Positions 6,504 to 13,119 of a stretch of DNA of 20,371 bases are shown here, one piece after another. Each line of letters begins with the position of its first letter. Positions within the stretch are counted from its first letter, which is position 1. The notes beneath the pieces were generated by a model. It was not told the DNA's origin. It saw nothing but the letters and a program-made list of their open reading frames with translations, and did not search any database. This DNA is from JAFDVL01 sp043783625. Its GTDB lineage: Bacteria; Acidobacteriota; Blastocatellia; RBC074. A program made the position numbers and the translations under genes. The stretch covers positions 1 through 20,371 of the forward strand of contig JAYVZE010000085.1 in NCBI GenBank assembly GCA_043783625.1. The letters are read 5' to 3'.

Positions 6504-8780
6504 CTACACACGGCGGTCTTTGGCAACCCGTTCCTTGAGTTGTGCGTTCTCGTGTACCAGCGCGATCTGGTCGGCCAGCGTTTCCAGCAATTGCCGGTCG
6601 CTGCTGGTGTAGGGGATTTCGGATTTCTTTGGTCCCAGCACGAGCAAACCTGTCAATCGGTCGTCCAGACCGCGCAGCGGCACGAGCAGGCTCGCGCCCA
6701 AACTCGTCAGCCACTGCTTCTCCGGCGGCGGCAGCTTGGTGCGGGCCGGAAAGGGGAAGTCCTGTGCGCTGCCTTGGTACTCCATAAACTGCAACAACTC
6801 GAACTCGGCGGAGATGCGCAGATCGCGGCGCATTCCGTTCGATGAGTAACTGAGTGACAGATCGCCCCGCCCTTCTGCTTGGTAGAAAAGATAAAGCCGT
6901 TCGGGGTGGAGCGCGGCGTCTACCTTCTGGCTAACCCGCCGTGCCATCTCCGTGAACGAATCGAACTGGCGCACCTCTTCAATCAACTCACGCAGCACTT
7001 TGTCCTGCTGATAAGCCTCGCGGAAGAAGCGCCGGTCGAGCCAGTCGCGCAGGTTGTAACGATAAGCTAGTCCGAGCGCGACGGCGGCGAGCAGCGAGGC
7101 GTAAAACCAAAACGAATTGCGGAAGAGCAAATCAGCCAGCGTGCGGTGGCGGTTGAGATAAACGGTGAGCGCCAGCCCGATCAGCGGCAGCGCCAGCAAC
7201 AGACGCAGCGCATTTTTCGCCAGCAGGTATTGCAGACTGCGGCGCAGAATGAGGCTGACGGGAATCACCTGATGGCGCGCGATGGCGTAGGCGATAGCGA
7301 TGGGCGGAAGCAGCAGCGCCAGGAGCAGTCCGTTGATCAGCCAGAAGAATTGATTGAAGGTCAGCGCCGCGCCGGGGAGAGGTTCTTGCCGAATAGCAAT
7401 CGCCAGCGTTGATAAGATAAGCGGGGTCGCTCCTGCGATTAATGCGAAAAGCACGAGGCGCATCTTGCGTCGCGCGAGTGAGCCGGTCTGGCGGTAGTTA
7501 TAGATTGCCAGCAGGATGAGCGCGACGCCATAAGCGATAGCCAAGTAGATTACGGCTCTGAATGTTGCTGAAGTCGCAAGCAAGTCCGCGCCAAGCAACG
7601 TCCCGTCGCGCAAATCAATGGTGCGGCGCACCATCACGGGCAGAATCAACAAGGCCGGCAGGTAAATCACATACTCCAGCCACGGGAAACGCCGCACCAA
7701 CGGCGAGGTCTCAGGAAAGAACAGGAACAGATGAAGGGAGAAGCAGCCGAGTAAGGCACAAAACATGCGCGCCGCTACCGTCAGCGCCAGCAACCAGACG
7801 GGCAGCCCTTCCAGCGCAAGCCCGTTGTCCAGATAAAAGGCTCCGCACGCCAGCGCCAGCAGCAGCGCCTGCTTGTTATCCGGTTTGAGCAGCAAGACGG
7901 CGAACCCGAGCAACAGGCAGGCGAGCGGAAGAATCAGTGTATTGATCAGTGCGCCCACCAGCCCGGCGAGCGGCGGCGGGTCTGTGCGCAGCATGAACTC
8001 GCGCAACTGCCCGTCGCGTTTGACGACGACCGAGTATTGCGTTCCGGTGGGTGTCTGCGCAAAGAACCGGAAGAACTGTTTTTTATCGAGCGGCTGGCCG
8101 TTCAGCAGCACGATGACGTCGTCGGGTCGCAGCGCCGCCGCCGGGCCGTCCTCGTTGACTAGGCGCACCACAGACTCAACCCGACCTTCATCTTTTAGCA
8201 CCAGCCCGGAGCCAAAGCTGCGGCTGAATCGCAGCCCTGCCCAGGTGTGGACGCCGATACTCACGAGCAGCAGCGTAAAGAGGAGACCCGTCAACACCAA
8301 CCACCTTCGACCTTTCACGCCTTGGCCCTCCACGGTGCGTTGCTCAACTTGCAGGGGAGGCGGCTCGTGCGGTTCAGTAGGACGGTCTGTTTTGACAGTG
8401 TCCGTACTCTCGGCCTGCTTCAATGTAACGACAGACGCCGTACTCGCTCCATTCTGCTCTCGCACCTCAGCCACAAAGCGGTAGCCGCGTCGCGGAATGG
8501 TTTCGATGTAGGCCAGTTCGCTCGCACTCTCGCCCAGTGTCTTGCGCAAAACCGAAATGTGATGGGTGAGGTTGCTCTCTTCGACAACAGTTTCCGGCCA
8601 GACCGTATCCATCAGTTCTTCTTTTTTGATCACGTGACCGTGCTGCTCGACCAACGCCAAGAGCAGGTCAAAGGCTTTCGGCGTAAGCGTGAGCGGCTGG
8701 TCATGGCGAAACAGCACCCGCTCGGCTCCATCAAGACGGAACGGGCCGAACTCATAGAAGTGATTGACTGAGCTACTCAT
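6504..8780 (-). CDS. CadC-like winged-helix regulator fused to PDZ, multi-TM and GAF modules
   Basis: The 758-residue protein is a chimera. Residues 8-105 form an OmpR/CadC-type winged helix (LTPKAFDLLLALVE, then ESNLTHHISVLRKTLG, then ETIPRRGYRF). A Pro/Glu-rich linker leads to a membrane helix at 160-181. A PDZ-like domain (about 190-265, GPAAALRPDDVIVLLNGQPL) should be extracytoplasmic. About eight or nine further hydrophobic helices span 271-590, and a GAF domain with a final coil (about 610-757, ending ENAQLKERVAKDRRV) should be cytoplasmic. The RDWLDRRFFREAY lead-in to the GAF is typical of acidobacterial membrane kinases, yet no kinase or phosphatase domain follows: a stop comes right after the coil. 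It probably binds DNA directly from the membrane. No strong Shine-Dalgarno is seen at 8780. It is divergent from the TPR gene, with phased repeats upstream. The ligand is unknown. Confidence 0.85.
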   Translation of the reverse strand: MSSSVNHFYEFGPFRLDGAERVLFRHDQPLTLTPKAFDLLLALVEQHGHVIKKEELMDTVWPETVVEESNLTHHISVLRKTLGESASELAYIETIPRRGYRFVAEVREQNGASTASVVTLKQAESTDTVKTDRPTEPHEPPPLQVEQRTVEGQGVKGRRWLVLTGLLFTLLLVSIGVHTWAGLRFSRSFGSGLVLKDEGRVESVVRLVNEDGPAAALRPDDVIVLLNGQPLDKKQFFRFFAQTPTGTQYSVVVKRDGQLREFMLRTDPPPLAGLVGALINTLILPLACLLLGFAVLLLKPDNKQALLLALACGAFYLDNGLALEGLPVWLLALTVAARMFCALLGCFSLHLFLFFPETSPLVRRFPWLEYVIYLPALLILPVMVRRTIDLRDGTLLGADLLATSATFRAVIYLAIAYGVALILLAIYNYRQTGSLARRKMRLVLFALIAGATPLILSTLAIAIRQEPLPGAALTFNQFFWLINGLLLALLLPPIAIAYAIARHQVIPVSLILRRSLQYLLAKNALRLLLALPLIGLALTVYLNRHRTLADLLFRNSFWFYASLLAAVALGLAYRYNLRDWLDRRFFREAYQQDKVLRELIEEVRQFDSFTEMARRVSQKVDAALHPERLYLFYQAEGRGDLSLSYSSNGMRRDLRISAEFELLQFMEYQGSAQDFPFPARTKLPPPEKQWLTSLGASLLVPLRGLDDRLTGLLVLGPKKSEIPYTSSDRQLLETLADQIALVHENAQLKERVAKDRRV

Positions 8781-8790
8781 AACCGCATTA

Positions 8791-8823
8791 GGAAATAATT
8801 CGGAAACAATTCAGCGCCGATTC
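8791..8823. promoter_or_regulatory. Three phased 11-bp direct repeats, candidate winged-helix operator
   Basis: Adjacent 11-bp units read GGAAATAATTC (8791-8801), GGAAACAATTC (8802-8812) and AGCGCCGATTC (8813-8823). The first two differ at one base; the third keeps only the ATTC end. Direct repeats about one helical turn apart are the usual binding layout of OmpR/PhoB-class winged helices. They lie 10 bp upstream of the winged-helix regulator's start codon and inside the 199-bp divergent region shared with the TPR gene, so autoregulation and control of the TPR gene are reasonable guesses. No confident -35/-10 pair was identified. Confidence 0.5.
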
Positions 8824-8979
8824 AGGACATTAGGACGACTGCAAAACATAGTCTCACCACATAACCTGACAGCGCCGCTGATTTCGTGTGGAAACGCCAC
8901 GCCGTACTCTATCGCAGGGTACTTGGCGAAGCAATGCCAGCCAGATCATCGTCGGACTGCAATCATTGAGGAGGACATC

Positions 8980-9939
8980 ATGAACTTTTCCCGACTATGT
9001 CTGCTGCTAATTCTGACGGCGACAATCACACCAGCGCAGCCCCAAAACTTTCGGGCTGCCACCGCTTCGTCTTACATTGAGCGCGGCAGGGAGTGGTTTG
9101 CCAAAAGTGAGTATGCGCGCGCCGAAGCCGATTTCGATCTCGCCATCGCCACCGATCCGAGCCAGGCCAATGCTTATTACAATCGCGCCACCACGCGCTA
9201 CCGATTAGGCAAACTGGCTGAGTCGCTGGCCGACTTCGACCGCACCCTGCAACTCAACCCACGCATGGTTGAGGCTTATGTAGATCGCGGCGGTGTGCGC
9301 TATGAACTTGGCGATTTGGATGGCGCGCTTGGCGACAGCAACAAAGCCATTGAACTCAATCCGAAGCTCGCCGCAGCTTGGGCGAATCGCGGAATGGCGC
9401 GGCGCGACAAAGGAAACCTGGAGGGGGCGCTCGCCGACTTCGATCAATCGCTCAAGCTCAATTCGCGCTGCGCGGATACCTGGGGCAGTCGTGGCGTGGC
9501 GCGGGTACTCAAACGCGATCTGGTGGGAGCTATCAACGACTACACGCGTGAAATCAAACTTGATCCCGGTTCGGCTGTGGCTTACTCGGATCGCGGCGCG
9601 GCACGGCAACAAAAAGGCGACCTGGACGGCGCACTGACCGATTACAATGAGGCGCTCAAGCTCAACCCGCGTTCGGACAAAAGCTGGTTTAATCGCGGAA
9701 CGTTGTGGATAGCCAAAGAAAATCTGCCACAAGCCGAGGCCGACTTCACCCGCGCCATTGAGTTGATGCCGCAACATGCTGATGCTTACGCTCAACGCGG
9801 CCTTGTGCGCTTGCGGCAAGGCCGCGCGGACGAAGCGCAACAGGATTTCGAGCAATGTCTGACGCTCAATCCGAACCTTAAAGCGTCGCTCGAACGCCTC
9901 ATCAACACCGAGCGAGCCAAGATGGCAACGAACAAATGA
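8980..9939 (+). CDS. Exported tetratricopeptide repeat protein
   Basis: The frame is open from 8764, but the ATG at 8980 is chosen: it has a strong Shine-Dalgarno (GAGGAGG, 8968-8974, 5-base spacing) and opens directly into a signal peptide (MNFSRLCLLLILTATITPAQ). The 319-residue product then consists of about eight back-to-back 34-residue TPR units, each with the usual pattern (AYYNRATTRYRLGKLAESLADF, for example, split across helices A and B) and an LNP-type end. TPR arrays are protein-binding scaffolds; here it would act in the periplasm or outside the cell. No catalytic domain is present. It is divergent from the winged-helix/PDZ regulator and 36 bp upstream of a small membrane protein gene, so it may be a partner or target of that regulator (inference). 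Confidence 0.88.
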   Translation: MNFSRLCLLLILTATITPAQPQNFRAATASSYIERGREWFAKSEYARAEADFDLAIATDPSQANAYYNRATTRYRLGKLAESLADFDRTLQLNPRMVEAYVDRGGVRYELGDLDGALGDSNKAIELNPKLAAAWANRGMARRDKGNLEGALADFDQSLKLNSRCADTWGSRGVARVLKRDLVGAINDYTREIKLDPGSAVAYSDRGAARQQKGDLDGALTDYNEALKLNPRSDKSWFNRGTLWIAKENLPQAEADFTRAIELMPQHADAYAQRGLVRLRQGRADEAQQDFEQCLTLNPNLKASLERLINTERAKMATNK

Positions 9940-9943
9940 ATTC

Positions 9944-9962
9944 CTGGCGGCGTAGACGCCAG
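9944..9962 (+). other. Short hairpin between TPR and small membrane protein genes
   Basis: CTGGCG (9944-9949) pairs with CGCCAG (9957-9962) around a 7-base loop. The Shine-Dalgarno of the next gene (GGGAGG, 9964-9969) follows at once. There is no U-run, so it is not a classical terminator; it could tune translation or mRNA stability within the two-gene transcript. Confidence 0.45.
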
Positions 9963-9975
9963 TGGGAGGTTACTT

Positions 9976-10218
9976 ATGACTATTGAATTGGTTCGCAGCG
10001 CACTCTTGTGGTGTACGGTCATTAACTTCGGGTTGCTGGGATTGTGGGGACTCCTTTTCCTGCTGCCACACGAATGGATGTATCAGGTAGCTGGGCGGGT
10101 TTCTCGCCTCTCCCCTGAACAACTCGACACCATCAGCGTGGCGGGAACGTTGGTATATAAGGTGGGGATTCTGCTTTTCAATTTGGTACCGTACCTTGCC
10201 TTGCGTATTGTCGGCTAA
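9976..10218 (+). CDS. Small two-helix membrane protein, DUF6868-like
   Basis: The 80-residue protein has a hydrophobic segment at about 8-30 (ALLWCTVINFGLLGLWGLLF), a polar stretch with HEWMY and RLSPEQLDTI, and a second hydrophobic end (YKVGILLFNLVPYLALRIVG). This pattern, including LLWCTVIN near the start and YKxGILLFNLVPYxALRI at the end, matches my memory of the DUF6868 family, small inner-membrane proteins of unknown function. A clear Shine-Dalgarno (GGGAGG, 9964-9969) supports the ATG at 9976. It probably forms a two-gene transcript with the TPR gene, and it is convergent with the SDR gene, whose stop is only about 20 bp away. No function is known. Confidence 0.8.
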   Translation: MTIELVRSALLWCTVINFGLLGLWGLLFLLPHEWMYQVAGRVSRLSPEQLDTISVAGTLVYKVGILLFNLVPYLALRIVG

Positions 10219-10239
10219 TAGAGCGACAAACCGGATTAG

Positions 10240-11013
10240 TTATTCCGGCGTGACATAAGCCGCCGTAATTCCGCCATCCACCACAAATTCCGTCCCTGTC
10301 ACAAACGAAGATTCGTCCGAAGCTAAGTACAACGCAGCATACGCAATTTCTTTGGCTTCTCCGAAACGTCCCATCGGGATATGCACGAGGCGGCGTTGTT
10401 TCTTTTCTTCAGTGTTCAAGTAGCTCATCAATAATTCTGTCCGCAGCGGGCCGGGGCAAATCGCATTCACGCGAATGTTTTCGCGGGCGTGAATGACGGC
10501 GAGTTCGCGCGACATCGAAAGCACTGCGCCTTTGCTGGCGGTGTAGGCGATTTGCGGTGTGGCTGCGCCGAGCAAGGCTACGAAGGATGCGGTGTTGATG
10601 ACGGAACCGCCGCCAGCGCGACGAATGGCGGGGATGCCGAATTTGCAGCCGAAAAATACGCCTTTCGCGTTGATGTTCATCGTCAAATCCCAAATGGATT
10701 CTTCAGTGGTTTCGGCGTTGTCGTCGCTGTGATGCATGATTCCTGCGTTGTTGAAAAGGATGTGCAGTGCGCCGAATTTTTTCTCAGCGAATTTCACCAT
10801 CCTCGCGCAATCTTCGGCTTTGGAAACGTCGGCGTTGGTGTACGCCGCTTCGCCGCCTGCGTCTTTGACGAGCTTGACGGTTTTCTTTCCTTCTTTGTCG
10901 TTTACGTCTATGCACAGGACGGACGCGCCTTCGCGGGCGAAGAGCAAAGCGGTTTCGCGGCCAATGCCGCCGCTGGCTCCGGTGATGAGGGCGACTTTAT
11001 TTTGTAATCTCAT
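10240..11013 (-). CDS. Classical short-chain dehydrogenase/reductase
   Basis: The 257-residue protein is a typical classical SDR with a Rossmann fold: TGASGGIG (11-18) for cofactor binding, Asp36 at the end of the second strand (which favours NAD(H) over NADP(H)), NNAG (88-91), catalytic Ser143, Tyr157 and Lys161 (YTASK), and the PGPLRTEL and VTGTEFVVDGG blocks near the end. Such enzymes oxidise or reduce alcohol/ketone groups; the closest general class is glucose-1-dehydrogenase or 3-oxoacyl-ACP-reductase-like, but the substrate cannot be assigned. The ATG at 11013 has an AGGGAA Shine-Dalgarno about 8 bp upstream. It follows the cyclase gene on the same strand after a 116-bp gap with a palindromic element. 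Confidence 0.9.
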   Translation of the reverse strand: MRLQNKVALITGASGGIGRETALLFAREGASVLCIDVNDKEGKKTVKLVKDAGGEAAYTNADVSKAEDCARMVKFAEKKFGALHILFNNAGIMHHSDDNAETTEESIWDLTMNINAKGVFFGCKFGIPAIRRAGGGSVINTASFVALLGAATPQIAYTASKGAVLSMSRELAVIHARENIRVNAICPGPLRTELLMSYLNTEEKKQRRLVHIPMGRFGEAKEIAYAALYLASDESSFVTGTEFVVDGGITAAYVTPE

Positions 11014-11054
11014 AAATATTTTCCCTTAATTATTCACTTGCTACGAATTAAAAA

Positions 11055-11116
11055 AGCGTACAACAAACGTCCCGTTTGTTGCTCATTCGGAATCGCAAAC
11101 GGGACGTTTACGATAC
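11055..11116. repeat. Palindromic pair, REPIN-like, downstream of cyclase gene
   Basis: A hairpin at 11061-11081 has a perfect 9-bp stem (CAACAAACG) and loop TCC. A second at 11097-11109 has stem AAACG and loop GGA. The 13-bp cores 11065-11077 and 11097-11109 are exact reverse complements, so each near-palindrome also has an inverted partner about 20 bp away. Outer flanks (AAAAAGCGTA and TACACTTTTT) are partly complementary. It lies in the 116-bp gap between the cyclase stop and the SDR start, both on the minus strand, where it may end the cyclase transcript or stabilise it. Its wording resembles the element at 5211-5244. Confidence 0.65.
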
Positions 11117-11129
11117 ACTTTTTCTTATT

Positions 11130-12080
11130 TTAATAAATTGCAGTTGGCGCAACAGTAGAACCCGTTCCACCCTGTATTTTCAAGGGTTGCACGATCAACG
11201 CGAATTCCTGCACGCGTTTTGTTACGAGTTCATCAAGCTTCATATTTTCCAGCAAATGAATGCCGTTCACGACCAGCATAATTTGATGCACCGGCAGAGA
11301 AAGTTTCGGATCAGGATTCGGATTCACTTCGACGCCACCATTGTCCGCGCCGACCAACATCGGGTCTTGTTTAGCCAGCCAATTCGCGGCGGCGACACCA
11401 ATGCCGGGATGACCCTTGGCATAACGCGCGTTGTCTTTATTCCATAATTTGCCGTAGCCAGTGTGAAGGATAATCGCGTCGCCGGGTTGCAGCGTTAGTT
11501 TCTGTTTGGCTAAGGCTTGCTCAATGTCCTGCACCGTAATTTCGTAACTGTCCGACAACATCTCGACGCCTTTTAATCCCGCAATATCAATCAGTACACC
11601 GCGTGTCATGAGCGTACCTACTTTCTCCACCCCAAGTTTCTCAAAGCCGTTGCGCGTAGCGATTTCATCCAGCTTAAAGCAGTTGTACATGCTACCGCCG
11701 ATGGTTTGATGGGCAAAGCCATCGAATTGTGTGCCAATCTGCCCTATCTCGCCCGTGATGTATTCTTCGTTGCTGCCACGCCGATTCGATTGCGGATTCA
11801 TGAAGGTGCGCTTGGTATGGACTTCAAAACGCCGCGTGCCGAAGAAGGGCATTGTCGGGCTGAGCACTTGACCGAGTTCAATGACTTCACCGGTACGGAT
11901 GAGTTTGGTTGCCCGCAACACAGTTTCGGGTTTCATGTGATTGGCAGAACCGCGCTGATCGTTTGCGCCCCATTTGCAGGGGCAACGCTCGGCATCAGTG
12001 GGCGGCGTCCATGTTTGCGCAAATGTGACTGCGGTGAAAAATAAAAAAATGGCGAGGCGAATTGCGAGTGATGTTTGCAT
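11130..12080 (-). CDS. Exported cyclase-family (kynurenine formamidase-like) hydrolase
   Basis: The 316-residue protein has a signal peptide (MQTSLAIRLAIFLFFTAVTFAQ) and then the cyclase fold (PF04199), with LSPTMPFFG, a metal-site region at 114-124, GDAIILHTGYGKLW and a C-terminal segment around LVVNGIHLLENMKLDEL. In kynurenine formamidases the metal motif is H-x-G-T-H-x-D-x-x-x-H. Here it reads QIGTQFDGFAH, keeping Asp120 and His124 but with Gln at both upstream His positions (114, 118). I recall similar GTQxD forms in other bacterial cyclase-family proteins, so it may be a distinct subfamily rather than a dead enzyme. It is probably periplasmic. It starts 35 bp after the CBM9-like gene stop on the same strand, so an operon is likely. 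The substrate is unknown. Confidence 0.85.
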   Translation of the reverse strand: MQTSLAIRLAIFLFFTAVTFAQTWTPPTDAERCPCKWGANDQRGSANHMKPETVLRATKLIRTGEVIELGQVLSPTMPFFGTRRFEVHTKRTFMNPQSNRRGSNEEYITGEIGQIGTQFDGFAHQTIGGSMYNCFKLDEIATRNGFEKLGVEKVGTLMTRGVLIDIAGLKGVEMLSDSYEITVQDIEQALAKQKLTLQPGDAIILHTGYGKLWNKDNARYAKGHPGIGVAAANWLAKQDPMLVGADNGGVEVNPNPDPKLSLPVHQIMLVVNGIHLLENMKLDELVTKRVQEFALIVQPLKIQGGTGSTVAPTAIY

Positions 12081-12115
12081 ATAGGTTGTCCCGGTATGAT
12101 TGGATTGAAGCTAAA

Positions 12116-12895
12116 TTATTTTTTAGCGTTTGTGAATCGTACGACGCCCCACATTTCAGGGCGGTGCATGTCTACGACACCTTGCGGAGACCAGACCCAG
12201 TTGTCTTCTTTGGTCTTCGCAATTTTTTGATATTTGCCGTTGATGATTTCGTGTTGCCATTCGACGCGGGAGAAATTCACGCGCCATTCATCGCCATCAT
12301 TTGGCGGCGTAGACTTATGCGCGTACTGCGCGAGAGCCTTCCACGGCAGCGCCATTTCTACTGTCCATCCTTTGTCTTTATCCTTTGGATTATTCAGCGT
12401 GCCGTTGATGTGAACGGCGGTTTTTAATCCGATGATGTCCCAGCTATCTTGCGCTTTGCCACCGTCGCGGTAAGGCTTCGGCAAAAATAAATCCCAGCCC
12501 GTATTCAAGGCATTAATTTCAAATTCGTAATATTCATCGCGGTCGCCGTTCGGATCAATAAAAACTTCAAAATCATTATCGTGAAAAATTACGGAATCGC
12601 GTTTGGTTAATGTTCCCCAAACGTGTGGTTCTTCCAGTTCAGCGGCGATGTAAAAATATTCCTCGTCCCACAACATTTTGGCGTGCGTCGCAAAGCGCGG
12701 CAGCGGTTTCTTATCGCCTTCGATGTCAACGAAAGTGCCTGTTGACGGGGCTTTTCGCCACGCGGATTCATTTAGTTTTCCATCAATTGTGATCTTCGAT
12801 TTGGTTTGAAAGCATAAATATTCTTTCGGCTTGGCGACAAGATCTATTGTAACAAAGCAAACGGCGAAGATTAGGAAATATTTTTGTTGGAGCAT
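12116..12895 (-). CDS. Exported carbohydrate-binding family 9-like protein
   Basis: The 259-residue protein opens with a hydrophobic export signal (MLQQKYFLIFAVCFVTIDLV). The rest fits a single CBM9-like beta-sandwich: ITIDGKLNESAWRKAP near the start, then MLWDEEYFYIAAELEEPHVW, NDFEVFIDPNGD, YYEFEINALNTGWDLFL, GWTVEMALPWKAL and WRVNFSRVEW. Such domains bind sugars or related ligands, and stand-alone secreted copies are frequent in Acidobacteriota and Bacteroidota, usually without known function. No catalytic domain is attached. It precedes the cyclase gene on the same strand by 35 bp and faces the divergent DUF1549 gene across 224 bp, so a shared role in handling an extracellular substrate is possible but unproven. 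Confidence 0.85.
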   Translation of the reverse strand: MLQQKYFLIFAVCFVTIDLVAKPKEYLCFQTKSKITIDGKLNESAWRKAPSTGTFVDIEGDKKPLPRFATHAKMLWDEEYFYIAAELEEPHVWGTLTKRDSVIFHDNDFEVFIDPNGDRDEYYEFEINALNTGWDLFLPKPYRDGGKAQDSWDIIGLKTAVHINGTLNNPKDKDKGWTVEMALPWKALAQYAHKSTPPNDGDEWRVNFSRVEWQHEIINGKYQKIAKTKEDNWVWSPQGVVDMHRPEMWGVVRFTNAKK

Positions 12896-12950
12896 ATTTT
12901 TCAGGTGCGTAAAATTGATGCTGAGTAATTTATACGGGGAATGATTTCAA

Positions 12951-13030
12951 CGCAAAGAGTCAAAGGATCAAAGGGGCAAAGAATAACATTTTTTGGATTC
13001 CTTGTTCCTTTGTCTCCTTGCCCCTTTGCG
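12951..13030. repeat. Inverted repeat with arms of 8-bp CAAAGGnn units
   Basis: The left arm (12951-12983) contains four 8-bp units, CAAAGAGT, CAAAGGAT, CAAAGGGG and CAAAGAAT (12953-12984). The right arm (12998-13030) is its imperfect reverse complement and carries the same 8-bp period; both ends read CGCAAAG when oriented alike. The 14-base loop is T-rich. It occupies the 224-bp divergent gap between the CBM9-like gene and the DUF1549 gene, so it sits in their promoter region rather than at a terminator. No protein or RNA gene is seen in the gap. Confidence 0.75.
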
Positions 13031-13119
13031 GTAAAATAACTGCGAATGCTGTAAAAATTCTGGACAGCTTCGACGACTACCGACAAAAAAGTTTCAGATC
13101 GAATAATTGAGGTTGTGAG

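Noticed and set aside
7873..8484. Plus-strand open frame of 203 codons within the regulator gene
   Set aside because: A shadow of the GC-rich regulator gene; Ser/Arg/Pro-rich product without domain or ribosome site.
8764..8979. Possible 72-residue N-terminal extension of the TPR protein
   Set aside because: The ATG at 8980 has a strong Shine-Dalgarno and a signal peptide directly after it; the extension overlaps the start of the divergent regulator gene and has no recognisable domain.
9205..9855. Minus-strand open frame of 216 codons opposite the TPR gene
   Set aside because: It mirrors the 34-residue periodicity of the TPR repeats on the other strand and has no independent evidence.
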